From NCBI RefSeq assembly GCF_021227995.1, contig NZ_CP089301.1, positions 4,030,001 through 4,094,000 on the forward strand: a DNA stretch of 64,000 bases. Reading direction: 5' to 3'. The notes beneath the pieces were generated by a model. That model did not search any database, was not told where the DNA came from, and worked only from the letters and a program-made list of their open reading frames with translations. Below, piece after piece: positions 45,964 to 53,998 of the stretch. This stretch comes from Novosphingobium kaempferiae. Its GTDB lineage: Bacteria > Pseudomonadota > Alphaproteobacteria > Sphingomonadales > Sphingomonadaceae. Within the stretch, counting starts at the first letter, position 1; every line of letters starts with the position of its first letter. A program made the translations under genes and the position numbers.

Positions 45964-46721
45964 GCCTTGCTGCCCTACCGCTGCTTCTCCTCTCCGCAAC
46001 GGCCCATGCGCAGGCCGCCGCGCCGCAGGCCCCTGCCGCGATCCCCGGCGCGCTCGACCGGGCGTTCGGCTCGCTTGGCGGCACCGATGGCCCGGGCATG
46101 ACGATGTCGCTGCAGTTGCTCCTCATCATGGGGCTGCTGACGATCCTGCCCAGCCTGATCCTGATGATGACCAGCTTCACCCGCATCCTGGTGGTGCTGG
46201 CCATCCTGCGGCAGGCGATCGGCCTCCAGCAATCGCCGCCCAATCAGGTGCTGATCGGGCTGTCGATGTTCCTGTCGCTGTTCGTCATGGCGCCCACGCT
46301 GGAGACGGTGAACCGCACCGCCATCGCCCCCTACTCCGCAGGCACGATGAACGCCGAGGTCGCCATCCAGAACGGCGGCAAGGCCTTCCACGCCTTCATG
46401 ATCCGCCAGACGCGAGAGCGCGACCTGATGATGTTCGCCGAGATGGCCAAAGCGCCGAGGTTCGCGAGAGCTGCCGACGTGCCGTTCTCGATCCTGCTGC
46501 CCGCCTTCGTCACCAGCGAACTCAAGACCGCGTTCCAGATCGGCTTCATGCTGTTCCTGCCGTTCCTGGTGATCGACCTGGTGGTGTCGTCGGTGCTCAT
46601 GAGCCTCGGCATGATGATGATGAGCCCGATGATCGTGTCGCTGCCCTTCAAGCTGCTGCTGTTCGTCATGGTGGACGGCTGGGCGCTGCTGATGGGCTCC
46701 CTCGCGCAGAGTTTCGGGTAA
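45936..46721 (+). CDS. fliP: Flagellar export gate protein FliP, start codon inside a repeat
   Basis: 261 residues from ATG 45936 (ATG 45927 also possible). Signal peptide SLAALPLLLLSATAHAQ, then the FliP core with membrane helices (LLLIMGLLTILPSLILMMTSFTRILVVLAILR, FQIGFMLFLPFLVIDLVVSSVLMSLGMMM). The first 7-10 residues (MVPLPRWG and before) are encoded by the palindromic repeat, and no in-frame start exists between the repeat and the signal peptide core. So the repeat must provide translation start, and its GGGGGAGG overlaps codons 7-9. Confidence 0.93.
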   Translation: MVPLPRWGRSLAALPLLLLSATAHAQAAAPQAPAAIPGALDRAFGSLGGTDGPGMTMSLQLLLIMGLLTILPSLILMMTSFTRILVVLAILRQAIGLQQSPPNQVLIGLSMFLSLFVMAPTLETVNRTAIAPYSAGTMNAEVAIQNGGKAFHAFMIRQTRERDLMMFAEMAKAPRFARAADVPFSILLPAFVTSELKTAFQIGFMLFLPFLVIDLVVSSVLMSLGMMMMSPMIVSLPFKLLLFVMVDGWALLMGSLAQSFG

Positions 46722-46740
46722 TGGAGCGGCTTGCACGCCG

Positions 46741-46820
46741 GGGGCTTCGACAGGCTCAGCCTGAGCGGAAACCGGAAACCGCTCTCTCAACTCCGCTCAG
46801 GCTGAGCCTGTCGAAGCCCC
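46741..46820. repeat. Perfect 29-bp inverted repeat, family D (fliP-fliQ)
   Basis: Arms 46741-46769 (starting GGGGCTTCGACAGGCTCAGC) and 46792-46820 are exact reverse complements with a 22-base loop. It lies in the 118-bp gap between fliP and fliQ, the longest gap between these export-gate genes. This TTCGACAGGCTCAGCC palindrome type is widespread in proteobacteria. Confidence 0.95.
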
Positions 46821-46839
46821 ATCGGGCGGGGCGCCACTG

Positions 46840-47130
46840 ATGGACGACATAAGCGCCCTCCTCGCCCTCGCCGACCAAATGCTGTGGGTGACGGCGCTGG
46901 TGGCGGCTCCTGTCCTGCTGGCCTCGCTGGCGGTGGGCCTCGTCATCGGCGTGATCCAGGCGGCGACTTCGGTGAACGAGCAGACGCTGACGTTCGTACC
47001 CAAGCTCGCGGTGATCGCGCTGGTGCTGGTGCTGCTGGGCAGTTCCATGATGACGCTGATCGCCGACTACACGCAGGAGATCTTCGACCAGATCGCCCGT
47101 ACCGGCCAGACGACGCAGGCGACGCCTTGA
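46840..47130 (+). CDS. fliQ: Flagellar export gate protein FliQ
   Basis: 96 residues, two membrane helices (LVAAPVLLASLAVGLVIGVIQA and LAVIALVLVLLGSSMMTLI) with the conserved QAATSVNEQTLTFVPKL link. Small gate subunit, follows the 29-bp palindrome and precedes fliR by 5 bp. Confidence 0.96.
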   Translation: MDDISALLALADQMLWVTALVAAPVLLASLAVGLVIGVIQAATSVNEQTLTFVPKLAVIALVLVLLGSSMMTLIADYTQEIFDQIARTGQTTQATP

Positions 47131-47135
47131 TAGGG

Positions 47136-47906
47136 ATGGACTTCGGCTTCGGCCCGCTGGAGGCGGAATTCTGGCGGCTGGTCTTCGTGATGACCCGCAT
47201 CGGCGCCGCGCTGGTGGCCGCCCCGCTGTTCGGCGCGGTGACGGTGCCGCCGCAGGTCCGGGTGATGGTCGCGGGCGGCGTGGCGGTGCTGGTCTGCGTG
47301 TGGACGCCGGTGCAGGCCCCGGCGCAGATGCTGTCGCTCATCGGCATCCTGTCGGTCATGGGCGAGGTCATGGTCGGCCTCACGCTCGGCTTCGTGCTCC
47401 AGCTGTCCTTCGCCGCGCCGATCATCGCCGCCGAGGTCATCGGCGGCGGCATGGGCATGAACATGGCGGTCGCCGTCGATCCCGTGGCGGGCACGCAGTC
47501 CCCCGCGATCGGCCAGTACTTCATGGTCGTGATGACCGTGGTGTTCTTGGCGCTGGGCGCACACTTGCAATGGTTCGCCCTCGTCGTGCGCAGTTACGAG
47601 GTGTTCCCGCCGGGCCAGACCTGGCTGGGGCCGGAGAAGTTCTCGCTGGTCGCCTCGTTCGCCTCGCAGATGTTCCTCACCGCCGTCGCCATCGCCCTGC
47701 CGGTCACGCTGGTGCTGCTGGTGGTACAGATCGTCGCGGGCGTGCTCAGCCGCTCGGCCCCGGCGCTCAACCTGTTCTCGCTCGGCATGCCGATGGGCGT
47801 GCTGGGCGGCATCGCGGCGCTGATGATCTCCGCCCCGGTTCTCACCGACCTCGTCACCCGCCTCTCCGCCGAGGCGCTCGACCATGCGGAGCGGCTGTTC
47901 GAATGA
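47136..47906 (+). CDS. fliR: Flagellar export gate protein FliR
   Basis: 256 residues, about six membrane helices (FVMTRIGAALVAAPLFG, VMVAGGVAVLVCVWTPV, VGLTLGFVLQLSFAAPIIAAEVIG). The conserved GMGMNMAVAVDPVAGTQSPAIGQ loop is present. ATG 47136 chosen; TTG 47127 overlapping the fliQ stop is an alternative. Overlaps flhB by 4 bp. Confidence 0.95.
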   Translation: MDFGFGPLEAEFWRLVFVMTRIGAALVAAPLFGAVTVPPQVRVMVAGGVAVLVCVWTPVQAPAQMLSLIGILSVMGEVMVGLTLGFVLQLSFAAPIIAAEVIGGGMGMNMAVAVDPVAGTQSPAIGQYFMVVMTVVFLALGAHLQWFALVVRSYEVFPPGQTWLGPEKFSLVASFASQMFLTAVAIALPVTLVLLVVQIVAGVLSRSAPALNLFSLGMPMGVLGGIAALMISAPVLTDLVTRLSAEALDHAERLFE

Positions 47907-49042
47907 GCGAGCAGGAAGGCGAAAAGAGCTTTGCTCCTTCCGAAAAGCGCCTGCGCGACGCGGCGAAGCGGGGCGACGTCATTCGTCCGCGCGAACTGGC
48001 GATCGCGGCCTCCATGGCCATCGGCGCGGTATGGCTCAAGGTGACGGGCCCGTGGCTGCTGGACCTGTCGGAACGCCTGATCCGCGAGAGTTTCACCTTC
48101 GACCGTGCCAGCCTCGACGATTTCAGCCCGGGCACGATGCTGACCGTCGCGCTCGTCACCGCGCTGCCGCCGGTGGTCGTGCTGGGCCTTGCGGTGATCG
48201 CGATCTCGCTCGTCTCGCAACTCGGCTTCGGACAGGGGCGCTGGGTCGGCGGGAACGTGATGCCCAAGGGCTCCCGCATCAACCCGATGTCGGGCCTGAA
48301 GCGCGTGTTCGGCCCCTCCGGCTGGATCGAAATGGCCAAGGGACTGGCCAAGGTCGCGCTGCTCGGCGTGATCGCCTGGGCCTGGGGAGAGGGCCGCATC
48401 GACGCCTTCGCGCGGCTGGGACGTGGCGACGTGTTCGCCCAACTCTCGTGGGCGTGGGACACCGTGGTCCTGTTGCTGTTCTGGCTATCCGCCGGGCTGT
48501 TCGTGATCGCCCTGTTCGACCTGCCGGTCCAGCTTTTCCGCCGCAACCGGCGCCTGAAGATGACGCTGCAGGACGTGCGCGACGAAGCCAAGGAGGCCGA
48601 AGGCGCGCCCGAAAAGAAGGCCGCGATCAAGGACCGGCAGCGCAAGATCGCCATGGGCGGGCTGATCCCGGCGATGAAGCAGGCGCAGTTCGTCGTCGCC
48701 AACCCCACGCATTTCGCGGTCGCGCTGTCCTACGATCCGGCCAGAGCATCCGCTCCCGTCGTCGTCGCCAAGGGGCGCGGGGACAAGGCGCTCGCCATGC
48801 GCGAACTGGCGGCAGAGCACGCCGTTCCGGTGCTCCAGTACCCCGCGCTCGCCCGCTCGGTCTACTACACCACGCGCGAGCGGCAGGTGATCCGTGAGGA
48901 GCACTACGTCGCCGTCGCCGCCCTCCTCGCCTTCGTGATGGCGCTGAAGCGCGGGGAAAAGCGCGCCGCGCCCGAAGTCTCGGTGCCGGTGACGCTGCGG
49001 TTCGACGCGGACGGGCGGCTCGATCCCGCTTCCCTCGCTTAA
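47903..49042 (+). CDS. flhB: Flagellar export switch protein FlhB
   Basis: 379 residues. N-terminal part EKSFAPSEKRLRDAAKRGDV, four membrane helices, and the cytoplasmic domain with the autocleavage site NPTH at residues 267-270 (VVANPTHFAVALSYD), so substrate switching should be normal. The linker QDVRDEAKEAEGAPEKKAAIKDRQR is typical. Works with FliK to set hook length. Confidence 0.97.
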   Translation: MSEQEGEKSFAPSEKRLRDAAKRGDVIRPRELAIAASMAIGAVWLKVTGPWLLDLSERLIRESFTFDRASLDDFSPGTMLTVALVTALPPVVVLGLAVIAISLVSQLGFGQGRWVGGNVMPKGSRINPMSGLKRVFGPSGWIEMAKGLAKVALLGVIAWAWGEGRIDAFARLGRGDVFAQLSWAWDTVVLLLFWLSAGLFVIALFDLPVQLFRRNRRLKMTLQDVRDEAKEAEGAPEKKAAIKDRQRKIAMGGLIPAMKQAQFVVANPTHFAVALSYDPARASAPVVVAKGRGDKALAMRELAAEHAVPVLQYPALARSVYYTTRERQVIREEHYVAVAALLAFVMALKRGEKRAAPEVSVPVTLRFDADGRLDPASLA

Positions 49043-49072
49043 ACCGCGCCGGAAACCGCCGTTCTTGCAGGC

Positions 49073-50491
49073 ATGACAACCACTTCCTCCACCACCTCGG
49101 CCACCACAACCTCGCTCGTGACCGCGCTTGGCGGAGGGAGCGGCGTGGACATGACCGCGCTGGCGAACAACCTCGCCACCGCGCAGTTCGCTTCCCGCAA
49201 CGACAGGCTGGCGGCGCGTTCGGACAAGCTGGACGCGCAGATTTCCGCGGCTTCCAACATCAAGTCGCTGATGCTGGGGCTCAATACCTCGCTCGGTACG
49301 CTGGTCCGTTCGGGCAGCCTCGCCCGCACGCCGAACATCGCTGCGCCCAATGTCGCCAGCGCCTCGCTGTCCGGATCGAGCCAGCCGAGCGGCACTTACT
49401 CGCTGGAAGTGACGAAACTGGCGAGCGGACAGCAACTGGCGAGCGCACCTTTCGCCGCGACCACCAGCCCGGTCGGTTCCGGCACCCTGACGCTGAAGTT
49501 CGGGACCGTCTCGAACGGCGGATTTGCGCAGGATTCCACGCATTCCGCCGTCGATATCGCCATTCCGTCAGGCGCGACGCTGGCCGACGTGGCGACCGCG
49601 ATCAACGGCGCGGATGCGGGCGTGAGCGCCTATGTGACCACGACGGTGGACGGCGCGCAGCTGGTACTGAAAGGCACCGAGGGCGCACAGAACGGGTTCA
49701 TAGTGGAACCGGGCGACCCCAGTCTCGCCGCACTGGCATGGTCGCCGGGTTCCGGCAGCGGCCAGCTCATGACCATCGCGAGCGACGCCGCATTCAAGGT
49801 GGACGGGCTGGCGATGACGGCCAAATCCAACACCGTCACCGACGCCATTCCAGGCGTGAAGTTGCAGCTCACCGCAACCAACACCGGCACGCCGACCACC
49901 GTCAGCTTCTCCGACCCGTCGAGCGCCATCGCAAGTTCCATGCAGGACTTCGTCGATGCGCTGAACGAGGTCGTCTCGGCGCTCAACAGCGCGACCTCGC
50001 TCGGCGCCGACCTTGCCAACGATCCCGGCGCGCGGGCGCTCAAGCGCTCGCTGTCCTCGCTCGGCGGCACGACGATCATGCCAAACGCGACCGGCGCGGC
50101 GAAGACGCTGGCGGACCTCGGCCTCAAGATCCAGCGCGACGGCACCTTCACGCTCGACACCGGCCGCCTTTCGGCGACGCAGGCCGCCGACCCCAGGGGC
50201 GTCGCGGCGATGTTCACCAACGGCGTCAGCGGCGTCTTCGCCACCGTCGACAAGATCTACCGCGCCGCCACCACCACGTCGGACGCCTATTCGCTGGGCA
50301 GCTCGATCGCGGGCTACACCAAGAAGAAGACCGGCCTCACCACGGAAAAGGCCGACCTTGCCGAGCAGCAGGAAAAGCTGCGCGCGCGGCTGGTGGCGCA
50401 GTACGCCGCGTCAGAGGCGCGCATCGGTGCCAGCAAGTCCACCCTCGCGATGCTGACCAACCAGATCGCGCAGTGGAACAAGTCGAACTGA
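49073..50491 (+). CDS. fliD: Flagellar filament cap protein FliD
   Basis: 472 residues. N-terminal coiled domain FliD_N (GSGVDMTALANNLATAQFASRNDRL), Thr/Ala/Ser-rich middle, and FliD_C (QDFVDALNEVVSALNSATSLG, then GVAAMFTNGVSGVFATVDKIYRAA, and the coiled end LAEQQEKLRARLVAQYAASEARIG). It caps the filament and helps flagellin fold. No cysteine, as usual. Followed directly by fliS. Confidence 0.9.
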   Translation: MTTTSSTTSATTTSLVTALGGGSGVDMTALANNLATAQFASRNDRLAARSDKLDAQISAASNIKSLMLGLNTSLGTLVRSGSLARTPNIAAPNVASASLSGSSQPSGTYSLEVTKLASGQQLASAPFAATTSPVGSGTLTLKFGTVSNGGFAQDSTHSAVDIAIPSGATLADVATAINGADAGVSAYVTTTVDGAQLVLKGTEGAQNGFIVEPGDPSLAALAWSPGSGSGQLMTIASDAAFKVDGLAMTAKSNTVTDAIPGVKLQLTATNTGTPTTVSFSDPSSAIASSMQDFVDALNEVVSALNSATSLGADLANDPGARALKRSLSSLGGTTIMPNATGAAKTLADLGLKIQRDGTFTLDTGRLSATQAADPRGVAAMFTNGVSGVFATVDKIYRAATTTSDAYSLGSSIAGYTKKKTGLTTEKADLAEQQEKLRARLVAQYAASEARIGASKSTLAMLTNQIAQWNKSN

Positions 50492-50492
50492 C

Positions 50493-50864
50493 ATGCTGCG
50501 GCAGACCTCCCCCCAGGAAGCCTACCGCCGCGTGGACTTCGACGCGCGGGTCAGCGGCGCAGGCCCGGCCGAACTGGTCCACTTGTGCTACGAGCACCTC
50601 GTCAGCGCGCTGGGCACCGCCGTCCATGCGGACGCCAATGGCGACAACTGCCTCAAGAGCCGCTCGATGACGCGCGCGCTGACCGCGATCACAGCGCTGC
50701 AGATGGGCGTCGCGGGGGCGGACGGCATGGCGGTCGCGCTCGGCCAGCTCTACGAGGGCGCGCGGCGGACGATTCTCGACAGCGCGCTGGAGTTCGATCC
50801 GCAGGCGATCACGGCGCTGCGCACCGACTTCGCCGAGATCGGACAGGCCCTGCTGGCAGGCTGA
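50493..50864 (+). CDS. fliS: Flagellin export chaperone FliS
   Basis: 123 residues, helical. YRRVDFDARVSGAGPAELVHLCYEHLVSALG and ALTAITALQMGV match FliS, though the characteristic N-terminal Tyr cluster is thin. Position after fliD (1-bp gap) is the usual one. Prevents early flagellin polymerisation in the cytoplasm. Confidence 0.8.
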   Translation: MLRQTSPQEAYRRVDFDARVSGAGPAELVHLCYEHLVSALGTAVHADANGDNCLKSRSMTRALTAITALQMGVAGADGMAVALGQLYEGARRTILDSALEFDPQAITALRTDFAEIGQALLAG

Positions 50865-50994
50865 ATGCGCGTAAAAAGTCCCGAAGCGACACACTTCACA
50901 CCCGTTTCGGTAACCGCGTAGATCACGAAAAAGCGCGTGTTAGCCACGGTTAGCCCGCCGTTTGCCTCGGTTTCGGAGCAGGTCGGGCGCGACG

Positions 50995-51009
50995 TGGCCG
51001 GGGAAATGC
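50995..51009 (+). promoter_or_regulatory. Weak sigma54-like promoter before the LuxR-type regulator
   Basis: TGGCCGGGGAAATGC has GG and GC elements spaced 10 bases apart, as in the consensus TGGCAC-N5-TTGC, and matches 4 of 6 and 2 of 4 of the core bases. It lies 40 bp before the start of the next gene, downstream of the flagellar genes driven by a sigma54 activator. Only a suggestion. Confidence 0.25.
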
Positions 51010-51048
51010 GAATAAGTCCTTAGGCACATATCCAATGGGAGATTGGCC

Positions 51049-51651
51049 GTGGACCTCATCTCGAACCTGATCCTCATCGACAGTGACATGCGCCGCCGCG
51101 CGGCGATCAGCCATGTCCTGTCCAGCGGCGGCATCCATGTCGAGCCGTTCGAGAACATTTCCGAACTTGCGATGGCCTGGCCGCGCTCGGGCGTCGTGCT
51201 GATCCACGACCAGGCGGGCGCGATCGACGAACTGATCGACACCATGGCGACCCATGGGGACTGGTTCCCAATCATCGCCTTCTCGGAAGAGCCCGGCGCG
51301 CAGCGGATCGTGCAGGCCATCCTCGACGGCGCGATCGACTACATCGCCTGGCCCATCTCGCCCGATGAACTCACCGGCAGCCTCGCGAAGGCGATCACCC
51401 GCGCCGAGAGCCTCGGCAACGCCAAGCTGCGCGAAGTCATGGCGCGCGCCCGCGTGGACCGCCTGACCCGGCGCGAGCGCGAAGTTCTGGGCGGCGTCGC
51501 CAGCGGGCTGTCCAACCGCCTTATCGGAGAAAAGCTCTCGATCAGCCCGCGCACCGTGGAAATCCATCGCGCCAACATGCTCAACAAGCTGGGCGCGAAC
51601 CACACCTCGGACGCGATCCGCATCGCGATCGAGGCATCGCTGGTCAACTGA
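51049..51651 (+). CDS. LuxR/FixJ-type response regulator with degenerate receiver
   Basis: About 200 residues. Receiver-like domain: the first acidic pair (LILIDSD) and the Ser in IIAFSEE are kept, but the phospho-Asp region reads VVLIHDQAG with the Asp displaced by one and the conserved Lys is replaced by Trp (DYIAWPIS for DYxxKP). C-terminal LuxR HTH: LTRREREVLGGVASGLSNRLIGEKL, ISPRTVEIHRANMLNKLG. GTG 51049 has GGGAG 7 bp upstream. Probably a flagellar regulator that does not work by ordinary phosphorylation. Confidence 0.83.
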   Translation: MDLISNLILIDSDMRRRAAISHVLSSGGIHVEPFENISELAMAWPRSGVVLIHDQAGAIDELIDTMATHGDWFPIIAFSEEPGAQRIVQAILDGAIDYIAWPISPDELTGSLAKAITRAESLGNAKLREVMARARVDRLTRREREVLGGVASGLSNRLIGEKLSISPRTVEIHRANMLNKLGANHTSDAIRIAIEASLVN

Positions 51652-51941
51652 CTGGCGAAGCGGCCACGGCGGCGGCGATGATCCGGCCCCTGCGCCTCCG
51701 GGAACTTCCGGCGCGGGAAAACCCGGAGCCCGGCGTGAACAGGCCGTTAGCCACGATGCGGGTAAGACAGGCAAGTCGACGCACACCGTTGCCAGAGCGT
51801 CGGCACCTGAACCCGCAGTCGAAGGAGCAGGCCCGGCCGTCATCCCCTCCCGGTCGGGCCTGTCGCGGGCCAGACGGATCGATGAACGCAAAAAGGAGGC
51901 CATCGACCCCCTTTCCGCAGAACGCCGTCAATGACGAAGTA

Positions 51942-52385
51942 TCAGTGCAGCAGCATCGACGCCGGCAGCGACGGAGCCTGCTGCTGCTGGCTCGCCTGCT
52001 CGACCCGGGCCAGAACGGCGGAAATGTGACCGGCCAGCATCGCCAGCGCCAGCGTGGAGCCTTCGCCGTTCGCCTCTTCCGAAGCACCGGAGGGAACCAC
52101 CGTCGCCAGGCAGGCCTCGCTGCCGCGCGACAGCATGAACGCGGTGTCACGGCCCAAGATTTCCAGCACGGCATTGAGCGCCGCGCCGCTGGCCAGCATG
52201 GCGTCGATCCGTTCCAGATCGAGTTTCACGGTCCCGTCGAGACCACCGCCGCCAAGCAGGGCGATCGCATCGCGCACCCGGTCGGCTTCCTCGCACGGGG
52301 CGCTGCCCGTGCAGTCGTGCAGGAAATCGCGCAGCCGCATGGCCTGTGCGCGTTCGCTACCGGAATTGTCCAAGGTGTTAGCCAT
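51942..52385 (-). CDS. Uncharacterised small helical protein beside the flagellar cluster
   Basis: 147 residues, start ATG 52385. Predicted largely helical with two or three acidic/hydrophobic helices (DADRVRDAIALLGG-like part, VKLDLERIDAMLASGAALNAVLEILGRD, LALAMLAGHISAVLARVEQASQQQQA) and a Gln-rich end. No known domain recognised and no signal peptide. It is transcribed toward the flagellar genes, 290 bp from the LuxR regulator end. Codon use matches the neighbours, and the frame is in good order, so I accept it as a real gene of unknown function. Confidence 0.65.
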   Translation of the reverse strand: MANTLDNSGSERAQAMRLRDFLHDCTGSAPCEEADRVRDAIALLGGGGLDGTVKLDLERIDAMLASGAALNAVLEILGRDTAFMLSRGSEACLATVVPSGASEEANGEGSTLALAMLAGHISAVLARVEQASQQQQAPSLPASMLLH

Positions 52386-52625
52386 CGCCGTTGTCGTTGT
52401 CTTTCGCGTTCCGAAGGTGCGCCAAAGTCCCCGGAAATGGCTCCGCGTCAATACGCAGTTGCGCATATCCCAAGTAGGGCGTCCCACCTTGTTACACCTT
52501 ATAGAAACGAAATGAAGCTTCCGTTCATTTCTGGGTCCGCAGGACGCGATATGGCGTTTCACCTAGAGGTTGAATCGTTTGCTAACGCGACATCCGGCGG
52601 CTTCAGCCACGCTGCGACTCGCGGA

Positions 52626-53342
52626 TTATAGCCGCGCGATGGCGTCCAGACGCTCGGAAACCCACTCGGATTCGGTCAGCATCAGGTCATGCCCGGTGTC
52701 GATGTCCCATACCCGGCCATCCGACCGCGCCGTCAGCAGCGGCATATCGCGGCCCGGAATCGTCGAAGTGCAGATGAGGTGGCTTTCGGGGATCGCCCGC
52801 ATCGCCGCCTCGTTGGTCAGGACCAGCTTCTGGTCGAAGCACTTCCACGGCTGCGCGGTCAGCCGCGCATCGGTCCAGGGGCCGAGCACCGGATCGGTGA
52901 CGCCGAAGAACGCCGCCATGCCCGGCATCGGCGCCATGACCAGTTGCACCCCGTCCACTTCGTGCAGCCCCTGCTTCGCGCCGTGGATCGCTTCGTAGGC
53001 GTGTTCGTAAAGCGACTCGCCGTCGCGCGGATAGGCGGCGTCGAGATAGACGCGGTGGCCCACGCGCTGCGGCTTGCGGTCCGCCGCGCCGGTGATGACC
53101 ATGCCGCCGTAGCTGTGGCCGACGAGGATCGCGTCGGTCAGATCCTCGAACTCCAGCAGCTGCGCGATGTCGGCGATGTGGGTGTCGAGGTCGATGGCGG
53201 CGCTCATCAGGTGGGCGCGGTCGGCGAGACCGCTGAGCGAGGGCGTGTGAACCTCGTGCCCCAGCGCGCGCAGCCGCTGCGCCACCGGCTTGTAGCACCA
53301 GCCGCCATGCCCGCCGCCGTGAACCAGAACGAAGGTCGCCAT
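52626..53342 (-). CDS. Alpha/beta-hydrolase, esterase/hydroxynitrile-lyase-like
   Basis: 238 residues. HGGGHGGWCYKPVAQRL at the N-terminus is the oxyanion loop of the SABP2/HNL/EstC group; the nucleophile is in GHSYGGMV and the final His in TGHDLML. ATG 53342 has GGGAGA 6 bp upstream. It is divergent from a TetR gene with a perfect palindrome between them, so its expression is probably ligand-controlled. Substrate is likely a small ester; no signal peptide. Confidence 0.87.
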   Translation of the reverse strand: MATFVLVHGGGHGGWCYKPVAQRLRALGHEVHTPSLSGLADRAHLMSAAIDLDTHIADIAQLLEFEDLTDAILVGHSYGGMVITGAADRKPQRVGHRVYLDAAYPRDGESLYEHAYEAIHGAKQGLHEVDGVQLVMAPMPGMAAFFGVTDPVLGPWTDARLTAQPWKCFDQKLVLTNEAAMRAIPESHLICTSTIPGRDMPLLTARSDGRVWDIDTGHDLMLTESEWVSERLDAIARL

Positions 53343-53360
53343 AGATCTCTCCCACCTCAA

Positions 53361-53376
53361 GTTATCAACTGATAAC
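53361..53376. promoter_or_regulatory. Perfect palindromic operator between hydrolase and TetR genes
   Basis: GTTATCA (53361-53367), AC, TGATAAC (53370-53376): exact 7-bp arms around a 2-base centre, 18 bp from the hydrolase start and about 40 bp from the TetR start. This is the expected place and form for the TetR operator controlling both genes. Confidence 0.75.
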
Positions 53377-53416
53377 ATCCGTCCGGGTTGAACACCTGTC
53401 AAGCAGCGTTAGCATC

Positions 53417-53998
53417 ATGCCGATGCCGTCAGACCCTCCCCGCAAGCGCGACGCCCAGGCCACGCGCGCGCGCATCCTTCAGGCGGCGCAGCACGCCTTC
53501 GCCGTCACCGGCTATTCGCACACCGGCATCCGGGAGATCGCCACGCTCGCCGGGACCAGTTCCACGCTGTTGCTGCGCTATTACGGCAGCAAGGCGGGTC
53601 TGTTCGAAGCGGCGCTGCGCGAGGCGATCCGGATCGACGACCTGATCGCCTTGCCGCCCGAGGACATGGCGCGCACCCTCGCCCGAACACTGCGCGAGGA
53701 GGAGCACGCCGCGCGACCGATGCTGATGATGGCGATGGCCTCGGGCGAACCGGAGGCGGCGCACATCGCCGCGCGGGTCTTCACCGAATGCAGCATCGTC
53801 CCGATGGGCGCGCATCTTGCCAGCACGGACGGGGGCGGCGCGGACGGGGAAGTGCGCGCGCTGGAACTGGCGATGCTGGCAATCGGCTACGTGTTCTTCA
53901 CCGGCCACCTGCCGCTGCCCCCGCGCGACGCGGCGGAGATCGCGGCGATCGATGCGTGGTTCACCCGGCAGGTGCTCGACATCGTCAGGCCGGGCTGA
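53417..53998 (+). CDS. TetR-family transcriptional regulator
   Basis: 193 residues. HTH at about 13-56 (RARILQAAQHAFAVTGYSHTGIREIATLAGTSSTLLLRYYGSKAGLF) and the C-terminal ligand domain of the TetR_C type. ATG 53417 or 53423. It ends in a 14-bp tail-to-tail overlap with the aminotransferase gene on the other strand. Likely repressor of itself and the divergent hydrolase through the palindrome at 53361. Confidence 0.88.
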   Translation: MPMPSDPPRKRDAQATRARILQAAQHAFAVTGYSHTGIREIATLAGTSSTLLLRYYGSKAGLFEAALREAIRIDDLIALPPEDMARTLARTLREEEHAARPMLMMAMASGEPEAAHIAARVFTECSIVPMGAHLASTDGGGADGEVRALELAMLAIGYVFFTGHLPLPPRDAAEIAAIDAWFTRQVLDIVRPG

